A stretch of 64,000 bases of DNA from Mucor racemosus (lineage: Eukaryota; Mucoromycota; Mucoromycetes; Mucorales; Mucoraceae). The DNA is taken from contig JAPEHQ010000018.1 in assembly GCA_027405735.1 (NCBI GenBank), forward strand, positions 682,001 to 746,000, read 5' to 3'. Below are positions 13,267 through 24,653 of the stretch, piece after piece (positions within the stretch are counted from its first letter, which is position 1; each line of letters starts with the position of its first letter). Under the pieces are notes generated by a model, which was not told where the DNA came from, did not search any database, and saw only the letters and a program-made list of their open reading frames with translations. Position numbers and translations under genes: made by a program.

Positions 13267-15752
13267 ATGAAATACGGTCTTGAATTACAAGAAAATATAT
13301 TTCCACCTTGGAGATTGTCTTACATTGCCTATGATATCTTGAAGCAAGAATTGAAAACTCGACAATTGGATCATGGTTGGACAAATAGAGATGAAAGTGA
13401 TTTCATCCATTTACTCGACAATGAATTATCCAAAGTTTATGATTTTGTAAATGCAAAATTAGCTGAAATTGATGCAAGAATTCTTTACTGTGAACGTACG
13501 ATTCAAACATTACAAAAGAATCCAACAATGAATTCAGATGCAAATTACAGCATTATGGATGAGGCATTGACCGATATTTTATTTGATGTGAATGATTTAT
13601 CCAAATTCACTCGTGTGAATTTCACAGCTATTCAAAAAATGTTGAAAAAACATGATCGTTGGACAGGTCTCGATTTAAAACAAACTTATGTTGCAAAATT
13701 AAGAGAAAAACCATTGGATAAACAAAGATTTGATGTCGCAATTGTATACATTTCTGCTCTTCATGACATTTGTCGTAACAGAGGCAAGCAATCTCCTGGT
13801 AATAGTGCGTCTGGTGGTGATCAAAATGCATTTGAAAGAGCAACTGCTAAATACTGGATTCACCCTGATAACATTACTGAAGTTAAAGCTATTATTATGC
13901 TTCATTTACCTGTCCTCATTTTTAATAAGGCCAAGAAATTCGAAGCTTCTGATTCTGCTGTATCTAGTATTTATTTTGATAATCCCAATTTTGATTTATA
14001 TACCGGTAGACTTCAAAGAGATGAAATGGCTGAAGCTATTCGATTCAGATGGTAAAGTATATATATTATATATATATATTTAATAGCAATTTATAAATCA
14101 ACCAGACAAATTAACTATTTCTTAAAAAAGGTACGGCCCTTATAACTCAAAGAGCGTATTCATTGAAAGAAAAACACATCATGCTGTTTGGTTAGATGGT
14201 GCTTCCGTTAAAGATAGATTTCGTATCAATGAAGATCAAGTAAATCCTTTTGTTTCTGGTCAATATTCTGCAGACCAAATTGCTCATGAATTGCGCATGA
14301 AAGGAACGGAAGAAAGTATTATTAAAGATACTCATTTCATCGGTTCTGGTGTACAAACTTCTTTTAGAGAAAAGAAATTAGAGCCTGTATTACGTGTATT
14401 TTACAACAGAACAGCTTTCCAATTGCCTGATTCACAAAAATTACGTATTTCATTAGATACAGATCTCACATTTATCCGTGAAGATCATTTAGATGGTGTT
14501 CCACGCAGAAGAAATAATAATTGGAGACGTACAGATGTTGGTATTGATAATCCTTTCCCTTACCTCAAAGATCATGAAATCCTGCGCTTCCCTTATGCAG
14601 TATTAGAAACTAAACTTCAGACTCATTTGGGTCAAGAACCTCCTGCTTGGTTAACTTCTCTTATTGAAGGTCATTTAGTACATGAAGTACCTCGCTTCTC
14701 AAAATATTTACATGGTGCTTGCCATTTCTTTAAAGATAGGCTTCCTTTACTTCCTTGGTGGTTATCTGAAATGAATGTTGATATTCGTAAACCTCGTGCT
14801 GAAAACATTGGTTTAACGCGTTCCCGTAGTTTCAAGCCTTTAATTGATGGTCGTTATCGTCGTGCAATGATTGAAGACAAGGAACGTAAAAATAAGGAAG
14901 CTGTTATTAATAATAATGGTGTTCCTCCTGTACCTGCCCTTGATAAGAAGAACGCCCAAGAATTAAATAGAAGAAGATCACTTGAAGTAGATGAAAAAAT
15001 CGCTGCTCAATGGAGACCTACAAATAATAATAGTAGCAACAGTGCAAGAACTGAAGAATTTACATTAATTGAGCTCAATTCTACTGCAAATAGTACACCA
15101 AAGATTCCTCCTCCAATGGCTCAACCTTTATTACCGCGCGATAGATTCCCTAGTAATAATAATCAAAGATATAGTCAAAATGATTTAAGTCCACCTGCGC
15201 CTATTACCAAATTCTATTCTGCTCCAGGTGAAAATATCAATGGTAGTTCTGGTCGTCTTGTGCCACCCTCAAATGATATTGTATTTAAAAAGCAACTTGG
15301 TACTCCAGTTGAAGCTTTAGATATGGATGATTTGGAGGCTAATGATGGTAAAAGACAAAAAGCCAAGGTCAAGGTCAAAGTAGAACCCAAGACTTTCTTT
15401 GCAAATGAACGTACATTTATTGCTTGGCTTCAATTCTGTGCTTTGTTATTAACTGTTGCATTAAATTTGCTTAATTTTGGTGACAATGTATCTCGTATTG
15501 TTGGTGGTGTTTTCATTGGTTTATCTGCTGCAATTGCAATTTATGCATTATATAGATTCGAGAAGCGTGCCTGGTACGTTGTTGTATTATCTTTTTATAT
15601 GATTTTTTTTTTACTAACATTTACATGTTTATAGGATGATTAATCATCGTGATGATGGTCGCTACGATGATATTTGGGGTCCTGCTGTTCTTTGTATCTT
15701 GCTGGTTGCTGCTCTTATTGTCAACTTTTATTTACGTTTTGGTACTTATTAA
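13267..15752 (+). CDS. VTC/SPX polyphosphate polymerase, paralogue C (Vtc4-like catalytic site)
   Basis: Exons 13267-14051, 14131-15573 and 15635-15752; introns of 79 and 61 nt; 781 aa. SPX domain about 1-165 ([27 protein letters not shown]), VTC tunnel domain about 195-480 with R259 and R261 (IRFRWYG), K276 (ERKTH), SVKDRF, KLRISLD, LETKL and PRFSKYLHG all present. A long Ser/Asn/Pro linker is followed by the three-span VTC1/DUF202 module ([32 protein letters not shown]). The tunnel site looks catalytically complete. Intron 1 is at the same codon as in paralogue B. Intron 2 lies inside the membrane module at RAW/MIN, about a dozen residues downstream of the position used by paralogue A. The expected role is polyphosphate synthesis at the vacuolar membrane. 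Confidence 0.93.
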
Positions 15753-15993
15753 TTATTTAGAAACATACAAAACACACTTAAAACACTGTCTTTTTATCAC
15801 TTAAATCTATCCTTTTATCTCTCTGTCTCTCTCTTTTTTTTTTATTGTAAATTAAAATAAATATACTTAACAATTTTTATACCTGAAAAAAAAAACATAC
15901 AATATATCATGTTGTATTATGCCATTATCGCTTGTTTAAAAAGGAAAGCCCGTAATAATGACTAGTTTCTGCGAAATGCGTTTCCTCTAAATA

Positions 15994-17250
15994 ATGGGTT
16001 TATTGTATTATTATTATTATAAATCAATGGTAACTCGTAAAAATAGAAATAAATCTCATCTGGCAAGAGTAAATCAACAACAAAATCAACAATCGCAATT
16101 TAGTATACCTGACAACAATCAAAATTCGATTAGTGCTTTTTCCTTTGTCCTTGGGTATCTATTTGGTAAATTAAAGCTATTATTGTCTTTTCCTTTCGTT
16201 CTAATCGCCTTGTTTCTTTAATTAGACATTTTCATGGGAGCTCTGATTGTCTTAAAACCAGTAATTTCATTTCTAGGTGCAATTGCCATACTATTAGGTT
16301 TAATCTGTTTTGGATACCAGAAATTTCAAGATTTAGTCTTGGATACAGTATGTCCTATGCCATTAATTGGTACACATTTACCTGTATGCCGGAACTATAT
16401 TCAAACGGTGCCTGACTTCACGCATTTTGTCAAGCTTCAAGAAAATCTATACGAAGGCATGTTATCACAAAACAGCGCTGATTCCATATCAGCACTTGAA
16501 CTCAAACGAGTGGAGCTTGCTACACGCGATTTGCAAGCCATGATCAAATTCTCCAATCTCCTTATGCATGATTTACTGGAAGCTAAACTCGGCGACTACA
16601 TTGTCCGATCTCGACGCTTTGGCCGAGACATTCAAAGCCTACAAGCACAAACCAAAGGTGTCATTGACAATTTAATCACTTATAACACATTTACATTTCG
16701 CAAACTTTCAGAAGTAGAAAGCAAGAAATCCAGCCGCCAGGATTTGAGATCACTTTACGAACATGCCATGACGTTGGTAGAAAAAGAAGCAAGACGATTG
16801 ATTTTAGCCATTGAAAAAGCACAATCTTCGTTGGATTTATTGGAAGAGGATTTATATGCAGTTCATGAGATTTCAATTCAAGAAAAATCATATCAAAAAT
16901 CTGAAAAGCCCCATATTTTAGCGGATTTGGTCAACATGGTGAGAGGAAAGGGTGTAAGAAGATCGCTTGTCAAGGAAAATTTGGATTTGTTGCTCAATTT
17001 CGATGCAGAAAGAAGTAGAGCTGCTCAGCAATTGATGATCATGTTGGATAGAATGGAAGCTTTTCAAATGGATTTGGAAGAATTAAGAGCTCAGGTTGTT
17101 GCTCCTATTTTGGTGCCCGATTCTTTGCCATTAGAAATGCATATTGAAAATGTAGGAAAAGCAATTGAAAGACTGAAGAGTGGAAAAGTTATTTCTTGGG
17201 AAGAAAACAAACAGATTGATTCATCGACGGCAACAGTGCCAGCATTGTAA
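15994..17250 (+). CDS. Unrecognised membrane protein with C-terminal coiled coil
   Basis: Exons 15994 (or 16027)-16165 and 16226-17250; 60-nt intron GTAAAT...ATTAG joins YLF to DIFMGALIV in frame. It is 398 aa from ATG 15994, or 387 aa from ATG 16027 (MVTRKNRNK). The second start is more plausible because the extra residues are a YYYYY run. The N-terminus is basic and Gln/Asn-rich. One or two hydrophobic spans follow around the splice join (SAFSFVLGYLF, then MGALIVLKPVISFLGAIAILLGLICFGY), then a CPMPLIGTHLPVC loop, and then about 270 residues of charged helix with coiled-coil character. It lies 240 bases after VTC-C on the same strand. I do not recognise the family. An organelle- or nuclear-envelope-anchored coiled-coil protein would fit, without further evidence. 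Confidence 0.75.
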
Positions 17251-18305
17251 AATACAAAAAAATATAGTACATACTTTCATAATAAAAAATCGCAAATACA
17301 TAATATGCCCATTTAGAAAAAGAACAGGTAGATAGTTTTGTGTGATTGATATATATATATATAAATATAAATCATATTTTGATTGCTATAATTTTGTGCT
17401 TGCTAGACCAAAATATATATAATTACCCATATTCATACTAAATTTTTTTTTCAAAATCACCAGTCTTCAAAATCGGAGCGCTTCACTTTTTTCTAATAAT
17501 TAGCTTCATATTAAACACTTTTCAGAGTGTACCTTAAACGATGCTAAATGGATATGAATTAATCGTATTATGCTTTCTGCCCTTGAATTTACTTTATATC
17601 TCACAAAAGACTCAAAAACAGGAAACATTTATTACTTTTTCCTTGAAAACTGGGTTTCACTTTTCATTCCTACTCTACTATTTTTTTCACTAAACAACAC
17701 TAAGAAAAAATTATATGTCAATGTACCTGAGATGTTCAACTTTAATTCAAAAACAAGTACCCAAAAATATCCTATTTTTTCCAGTTAATATAAACTTTTT
17801 AGTGCTAATGTTTCAGATTTTTACCGCCCAATCACTACTAAAGTCCAAAATTTTGTGCCTAAATATCTTTGTAAAAAATTAAGATATACTAACACTTTTT
17901 AATAATAAAACTTACTTGTTTTCAAGCTTTCTATGATATGTTCAAGTATAAAAAAATTTGGAGCAATTTTATTTTTTTTATTTTTTTAACATTTTTGTAG
18001 TAGATTTCAAAATATTCGTTAAATTAAGCAATATTTTTTTCACATTTATGTCATCAACCTCGTGGAGCTCTCTCGGACCCAATTTAATTTTTTTCAAAAT
18101 ATTGATTTTTCGTAGAGATATCCTCAAAAACGTGTTGAAAGAGATACACTCTACACTCGCTTTTAGCTTCAATCTTTCCCCTGTATACCCTCATCCCAAA
18201 TTCTGAATTTGAAAAAAAAATTGACAAAAATCTCGTTTTCCCTACAAAAAATGCAGCTAAAAGGTTAAGCAATGGCTCAATCGATAGATGATTTTGTTGC
18301 GCATT
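17251..18305 (-). repeat. Intergenic DNA and dispersed repeat R1, copy 2 (truncated)
   Basis: After about 200 AT-rich bases, 17455-18300 is an R1 copy in reverse orientation (starts CTTCAAAATCGGAGCGCTTC; contains GAGATATCCTCAAAAACGTG and TATACCCTCATCCCAAATTC). It stops at about 18300, where an LTR-like sequence begins (TGTCGGTTTTCGAGGATATT). The other copies continue for several hundred bases past this point, so the LTR interrupts or truncates R1. The reading frames on both strands here (about 60-82 aa) are R1 frames, not independent genes. Confidence 0.7.
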
Positions 18306-18478
18306 TGTCGGTTTTCGAGGATATTAAACATCCAATTATGAAGCCAATTCCATTTCTAACTCATATTAAAATGCAATTCTTATATATAGTCTTTCAAACC
18401 AAGACCTAGAAGCTTTTGATTCTTACTTTTACCATTAGTTTTTCTAGTAATAAAGCCTACGTTCTCCATGATAAATGT
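18306..18478 (+). repeat. LTR1 fragment, cut off by a transposon end
   Basis: The stretch from TGTCGGTTTTCGAGGATATT to GTTCTCCATGATAAATGT is repeated almost base for base at 19292-19470, where it runs on into TACTAGTCTTTATT. Here it is cut at GATAAATGT by the transposon end CACTACGGCCGAACTATGC. The polyadenylation-like AATAAAGCC and the position of the second copy just before a gag-like frame suggest an LTR. A shorter piece of the same sequence is at 48708-48828. Confidence 0.65.
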
Positions 18479-18917
18479 CACTACGGCCGAACTATGCTTC
18501 CCACGGGCATAATAATCTGCACGGATGGACAGAATAAAATATTTTGTGCAGATCATTATGCCCAGATGAGCAGAGCAATGAGATCAAGATTTAGTCAATT
18601 TACTAAAGTATATCAATCATAATATAATTAATAACAAAAATAATTTGAATGGTTTAAAGCAGATGTGAGTTACTCTAATTCAACAGAATTGCCTTATTGA
18701 CGAGATATATCAATTTGAAGTTTGGGGTTTGAAAGAGTTCTGCCCATGTTCTTCTTTCGGATACCAAATGAAAGCAACGACAACAACCTGTTTGGTAACA
18801 CTAAAAGTATTTATGCTTTTATAAATTCCTGTTTGTAACACACAAAATCTTTTTTTTTCGCTACTCTTTCCTCAGCTCTTTTATTTACGTTTAAAACCAC
18901 AACAAAAATACTAATAT
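18479..18917 (+). mobile_element. Foldback-transposon A-type end, truncated third copy
   Basis: Starts CACTACGGCCGAACTATGCT and matches the first about 440 bases of the A ends at 20918 and 48832 (ATCTGCAC...GCCCAGATGAGCAGAGCAATG, then AATTTGAATGGTTTAAAGCA and TTCTGCCCATGTTCTTCTTT). It ends at about 18917 where LTR2 begins. The 68-aa frame across it is not a gene. It has no matching inverted partner nearby, so it is a solitary end fragment. Confidence 0.65.
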
Positions 18918-19283
18918 TGTTGCATCCACCGGTTAATTGTAAGATAATGAACCTTTTGATTTGTAATTCTTATTGTCAAGAAGTCAGCTAACTGATCTAT
19001 GATAACATCCTCGATTGTTCTTACTGTTCTAAAGCAAGATCTGGGAAGCGGGATATGTGAGATATACCCACTTGTTGGATTTAGCTGTATAAAATAAGCT
19101 CAACTAAAATCTGCTGTGTTACTAATGTAAATAGATTGATCTGACATGGAATGTCAGAAAGATATAATCGATCCAATACTGATCTAATGGATAAATGTAA
19201 TATAAAATTTATATATAAATAGGACACATTATTGATATTAAATAAAGGTTATCTTCAGTTTTTGTGTGCGATTTAATTTAACA
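18918..19283 (+). repeat. LTR2-like sequence (TGTTGC...TTAACA)
   Basis: 366 bases bounded by TGTTGCATCCAC and TTTAACA, with a TATATAAATAGGA promoter-like box near 19210 and AATAAAGG near 19240. The 5' end resembles the end of the insertion at 52256-52599 read on the minus strand (TGTTGCATCCAC), so the two may be the same LTR family. No target duplication is visible (AATAT on the left, AGTTT on the right), so one side has been rearranged. Confidence 0.5.
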
Positions 19284-19288
19284 AGTTT

Positions 19289-19530
19289 CTTTTATCGGTT
19301 TTCGAGGATATTAAACAGCCAATTTTGAAGCCAATTCCATTTCTAACTCATATTGAAATGTAATTCTTATAAATAGTCTTTTAAACCAAGACCTAGAAGC
19401 TCTTGGTTCTTTCTTTTACCATTAGTTTTTCTAGTAATAAAGCCTACGTTCTCCATGATAAATGTTACTAGTCTTTATTATTATTCTTTCTATAAATAAG
19501 ATTGTATGTATCCATAAACTCTCAACTTTA
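19289..19530 (+). repeat. LTR1, probable 5' LTR of the gag relic
   Basis: Repeats the 18306-18478 sequence and then continues through TACTAGTCTTTATT to AACTCTCA near 19528, about 120 bases before the gag-like frame. A more diverged relative with AATAAAGACCCTACGTTCTC and AACTCTCACA lies at about 37430-37540. The 3' boundary is estimated from that shared AACTCTCA. Confidence 0.5.
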
Positions 19531-19652
19531 TTAAATTATGCATTTTTTCTTGCTACAATATTTATTCTAAATCTTGGGCATTTCATTTTTTTAAATCCTA
19601 TAATCCAATTTTTTTTTATTATCTTTATTTTTGATAGTTACTTACCCTGGTC

Positions 19653-20917
19653 ATGCCTACATCCGGTCCTGCCGCTTCTCCTATCAATGCTTCCTCTTCT
19701 ATGAAAATTGATGATGTTTCTGATTCTTCCTTGATTGGTGGTGTTGATCAAGAAGTTTCATTTGAGGTCGCTCTTCAGCAACTTCGTCAGGATGTTTGTA
19801 ATGATCCAGTTACATTACATAATCAAATCGTACATATAAATAACAATCAAGAACGGATCAATTGCACATTAGTGAATTTATCTGTTCTTTCCTTTCCTCT
19901 TTTTATATTTATAACCACAATCCAAATAAATATATATTATTACTTATAACCAATTATTATATAATCCCATATAATCAATCATAGGTAATAATCATATACT
20001 AGTAATAATAGCAATTACAATTAGTAAAACCAACCTCTCATAACCAATCATAGAATCAAAGTCAGACATATAATCCTCCATATTATATATCCAGTTTGAC
20101 AACCAATTGATCTATTAAAATGTTCTTGCTCTTCGTATTCCTATTGATACTGCTGGTAATAAGCCCCGTGAAGAGGTTGATCCCTTGCTCTTTTCGTAGA
20201 AACAAAAAAGTCGGATTTGCAAGCCTTGGAGGAGGTTGTATCTCTGGGAATTAACTCGTCTTCTGGTTTGTCCAATGAAAATCAAAAAATTTCTGCTTCC
20301 GGCTCAGTGGTTCCTAGTGGTTTGCCGCTATTCCAATGGATTGGTGCTGTTCGAGATGACAAGAAGGAGGTCTTTGCGGATATTGAAGAATGCCTTCGTC
20401 GTTTTGAAGACGTGTTGAGTAGCCATACTCTCAATTTTGACAAGCATTAGTTCCGTCAGTTGCCTCGTTGTTTAAGCAACGATCTCCGTGATTGGTTGAA
20501 TGAATATATTTTAGCTTCCGGATCTAAGGTTTCTTGGATCAAGTTAAAAGCTGCCATCACTGGACGGTATGGTGTTCCTAAGGAACAACCCAGGTTCGAA
20601 AGAATCAGAGAGTTTCTTGGGCGCGCTAAACTGGGCAATGAATCTGTCGACAATTTCTTGGAGCGCTTCAAGACTTTGAAGACCAAGTCAGAAGTAACCG
20701 ATCGTTTTGTTGTAGCGAAAGTATTTTTTGATGCTTTCCCTGAGTCCGTTTCTCGAATAATTATGGTGGCTATGAGTCAAGCTCCTGAGCCGTCGTTTTA
20801 TGACTTGGACTATGTTTCTTCTGTTGCTCGTCGTATTGACAATGATGTTGATAAAAAGGAGTCTAATCCTACTAACGGAAAGAAGCGTTCTTCTCCTGAT
20901 GGTGCTTTTGTGTCTAA
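19653..20917 (+). pseudogene. Degraded Ty3/Gypsy-type retrotransposon Gag
   Basis: Three stretches in the same frame (19653-19949, 20217-20450, 20460-20917) read as a retrotransposon Gag. There is an Ala/Ser-rich N-terminus, then the retrotrans-gag core with FQWIGAVRDDKK, RFEDVLSSH, LRDWLNEYI, ITGRYG and FLERFKTLKTKSEV, then a basic Lys/Ser region. The frame is broken by AT-rich sequence (about 19880-20110), a frameshift near 20190 and an in-frame TAG at 20448, at a place where this family usually has Trp. The transposon end at 20918 cuts it off before any zinc knuckle. No protease, reverse transcriptase or integrase is recognisable beyond the transposon at 24654. It is a dead fungal retroelement relic. 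Confidence 0.75.
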
Positions 20918-22420
20918 TACGGCCGAACTATGCTTCCCGTGGGTATAATGATCTGCACAGGTGGGCACAATAAAAAATTTTGTGCAGATCAGACAGCCCA
21001 GATGAGCAGAGCAATGAGATCAAGGTTTTTTAGTCAATTTATTAAAGTATATCAATCATAATATAATTAACAAAGAAGATAATTTGAATGGTTTAAAGCA
21101 GATGCGAGTTACTTTGATTCAACAGAATTGCCTTATTGACGAGATATATCAATTTGAAGTTTGGGGTTTGAAAGAGTTCTGCCCAAATATTATAAAATCT
21201 CTTATCTTTAAGACTTACAAGGCTTATAAACGGAATATTAATTTTAAAAATTATTTTTGTCCAGATCATCAATTTTGACATTTTTTAACTTTTTTTTTCT
21301 GATCTTGCAAATCCAGAGTTAATCATAATATTAATTATAAAAACAAAAAATATACACATATACACAATTTAGTGCTCTATTTGCTCAATAAAAAATAACA
21401 AACATTTTTATTGTAAAATATTACATGAAAATCTTTTAATTAAAAAACCGTTTTTGGGCCAAAAATGCAAATTTTCATTACTTGACATTTAATATTAAGC
21501 TTTTATAGAATGCGTAGTAGTTATAGCTACAATTTTCTCTCACAATGTAGTATATTTAAACGTTGATTTTGGTATCAAAATTTGATTTTTCTATTTTTTG
21601 ATCAAAATCATGAGTGTTGGTAAGGATAAAATGAGTCCCAAAAATGTCCGCTACAAAAACTGAATTTTCAGATCGTACATGGTTAAATATAAGAAAAGTA
21701 AAAAAAAAAAAAATTTTTTATTTAAAACTTAGATATACCATAGTATAATAAGAGACTTAGCCGTTGTTCAATCTTGCTATGCTCAATTACGGCGTCGCTC
21801 TACGTGCTCGTTTTTGCAATTTTTTGATGAGTTAATGTATGATATGACAGACGGTTTTTCTAGTAAAAAATTTTATGTTTCTATTATAATAATAGATAAC
21901 AGATATTGCCTATTTTACTTAGTATATGGTTCATGTTGTGCTGTAATACTGCTTTACATTATTGGCTAGAATCAGTAATTTAGCAGGGTTTTAGATGCGC
22001 TAAATAATGTAAAGCCTTGAAAATCCTTTTATACGTGTGTTGTTTCTCTCTTTTTGTTTTCATATTCCAAGGATATATTCATCGTTTGATAAGTTATATC
22101 AGACTATCAAGCTGGTATTCTTTTCTTGTATCTGAATACGCATTCTAACATAAGGGATTAATGTTTTTAATATAGGTAGCAGCCTATATTAGAGTTTATT
22201 AGAGACTGATATCTTTATATAACTGCATTTTAAGATCAAATATCATTATTTACTACTATATTGTTGGACGTAGGTATTTCGTGATTACCAGATCAAATCA
22301 AAGGCAATAATATTTATATCTACTCAATAAAAAGGCAGAACTGGCTACAACCCCACAAAATGTTCCAGAAAAGTGATGAAATTTTAAATGATATAGAAAT
22401 AAAAAAAAAACAATGATCTA
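20918..22420 (+). repeat. Left inverted arm of foldback transposon copy 1
   Basis: Pairs with 23157-24653. The inner part (from TTCTGCCCAAATATTATAAA at 21177 to CAATGATCTAATG) is nearly identical to its partner. The outer 250 bases show several substitutions and small indels. Confidence 0.8.
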
Positions 22421-23156
22421 ATGTCTTGCCTTACTACGGCCGACCTGAGCTGCACAATGTGATTTCGTTGTGCCCAGGTGGGCTGCGCACTATAGCCTGA
22501 GCTGTTGTGCCAACTGAATATGGTTAGAAAGATAACAATATGCACAGGGGCACAACAAAATAAACTGTACACGAGCACAACGCTAAGCCTGTATGTGCAG
22601 AATTATAGATTCTGTCCGTGTGCATAACATTATTAATCCCATGTGTGCATAATAGTAGAATTGCCCATAAGCATATCATTATTCTTATTTGTGCATAATA
22701 ATAAAATCTGACTATGAGCATAATGAGCTGATCGTATGGGCACAAATTGGTTTGTACATGAGCATCGTGCCGTTCTCAAAATTCCATTTTATTTTTTTTA
22801 CTGGAATGGGTTTTTAAATTACATTTGATTTTATCAATATAGATTATATAGACAATACAATTCAACACGTCGTTGATATAGAGCAATACATGCAAGAGCT
22901 AATGTATTTACAATTATCATCATCATTTGTAAATATGTTTATAACTATAATATTTACAGCAACAATGGTTTTTGCTTGAGCATAAACTTAAATAACACTT
23001 ACTGCTTAAATTTATAGATGTTACTTTATCACACATAAAATTTAAACAGGTTATCCTTTAAACTTACTATTTTAGTTTACGATTGCCAGCGGTAAAAAGA
23101 TTTGTTTTCAAATATACAGTAGCTACAATAAAAACTATAGCTATTTGACGAAACAT

Positions 23157-24653
23157 TAGATCATTGTTTTTTTTTTATTTCTATATCATTTAAAATTTCA
23201 TCACTTTTCTGGAACATTTTGTGGGGTTGTAGCCAGTTCTGCCTTTTTATTGAGTAGATATAAATATTATTGCCTTTGATTTGATCTGGTAATCACGAAA
23301 TACCTACGTCCAACAATATAGTAGTAAATAATGATATTTGATCTTAAAATGCAGTTATATAAAGATATCAGTCTCTAATAAACTCTAATATAGGCTGCTA
23401 CCTATATTAAAAACATTAATCCCTTATGTTAGAATGCGTATTCAGATACAAGAAAAGAATACCAGCTTGATAGTCTGATATAACTTATCAAACGATGAAT
23501 ATATCCTTGGAATATGAAAACAAAAAGAGAGAAACAACACACGTATAAAAGGATTTTCAAGGCTTTACATTATTTAGCGCATCTAAAACCCTGCTAAATT
23601 ACTGATTCTAGCCAATAATGTAAAGCAGTATTACAGCACAACATGAACCATATACTAAGTAAAATAGGCAATATCTGTTATCTATTATTATAATAGAAAC
23701 ATAAAATTTTTTACTAGAAAAACCGTCTGTCATATCATACATTAACTCATCAAAAAATTGCAAAAACGAGCACGTAGAGCGACGCCGTAATTGAGCATAG
23801 CAAGATTGAACAACGGCTAAGTCTCTTATTATACTATGGTATATCTAAGTTTTAAATAAAAAATTTTTTTTTTTTTACTTTTCTTATATTTAACCATGTA
23901 CGATCTGAAAATTCAGTTTTTGTAGCGGACATTTTTGGGACTCATTTTATCCTTACCAACACTCATGATTTTGATCAAAAAATAGAAAAATCAAATTTTG
24001 ATACCAAAATCAACGTTTAAATATACTACATTGTGAGAGAAAATTGTAGCTATAACTACTACGCATTCTATAAAAGCTTAATATTAAATGTCAAGTAATG
24101 AAAATTTGCATTTTTGGCCCAAAAACGGTTTTTTAATTAAAAGATTTTCATGTAATATTTTACAATAAAAATGTTTGTTATTTTTTATTGAGCAAATAGA
24201 GCACTAAATTGTGTATATGTGTATATTTTTTGTTTTTATAATTAATATTATGATTAACTCTGGATTTGCAAGATCAGAAAAAAAAAGTTAAAAAATGTCA
24301 AAATTGATGATCTGGACAAAAATAATTTTTAAAATTAATATTCCGTTTATAAGCCTTGTAAGTCTTAAAGATAAGAGATTTTATAATATTTGGGCAGAAC
24401 TCTTTCAAACCCCAAACTTCAAATTGATATATCTTGTCAATAAGACAATTATGTTAAATCAAACTGCTTTAAACCGCCATTCAAATTATCTTCGTTATTA
24501 ACTATATTATGATTGATATACTTTAATAAATTGACTAAAAAACCTTGATCTCGTTGCTCTGCTCATCTGGGCTGTCTGATCTGCACAAATATTTTTATTC
24601 TGCCCATCTGTGCAGATCATTATGCCCATCATGGAAAGCATAGTTCGGCCGTA
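23157..24653 (-). repeat. Right inverted arm of foldback transposon copy 1
   Basis: Reverse complement of 20918-22420. It ends with GTTCGGCCGTA, followed by GTGATAGG. The 68-aa frame at 24295-24501 is the mirror image of the frame near 21093-21281 and is not a gene. Confidence 0.8.

Larger units (their letters stand above)
20918..24653. mobile_element. Foldback (long-TIR) composite transposon, copy 1, inserted in gag
   Basis: Both ends carry TACGGCCGAACTATGC-type sequence (right end TAGTTCGGCCGTAGTG, reading out). The arms 20918-22420 and 23157-24653 are inverted copies of each other, about 1.5 kb, with only about one base of offset across the inner 1.2 kb (paired coordinates sum to 45576-45577). 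The 0.7-kb spacer 22431-23150 begins with a second end type (TACTACGGCCGACCTGAGCT, B end) facing the same way as the left A end. It has no transposase frame. The element interrupts the gag relic. The reading frames inside (up to 73 aa) are AT-rich and have no recognisable domain. Confidence 0.8.

Noticed and set aside
19653..20948. Intact retrotransposon Gag gene
   Set aside because: In-frame stops, a frameshift and an AT-rich interruption, and the last codons belong to the inserted transposon.
22384..22745. Overlapping Cys/His-containing minus-strand frames in the transposon spacer (also 51985-52467)
   Set aside because: The spacer is built from repeated GTGCATAAT/GGGCACAA-like units that create Cys/His-rich frames by chance. 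The two copies of the spacer do not preserve the frame.
20918..24653. CRISPR-like or tandem repeat array
   Set aside because: The repetition is a single large inverted repeat, not short direct repeats with spacers.
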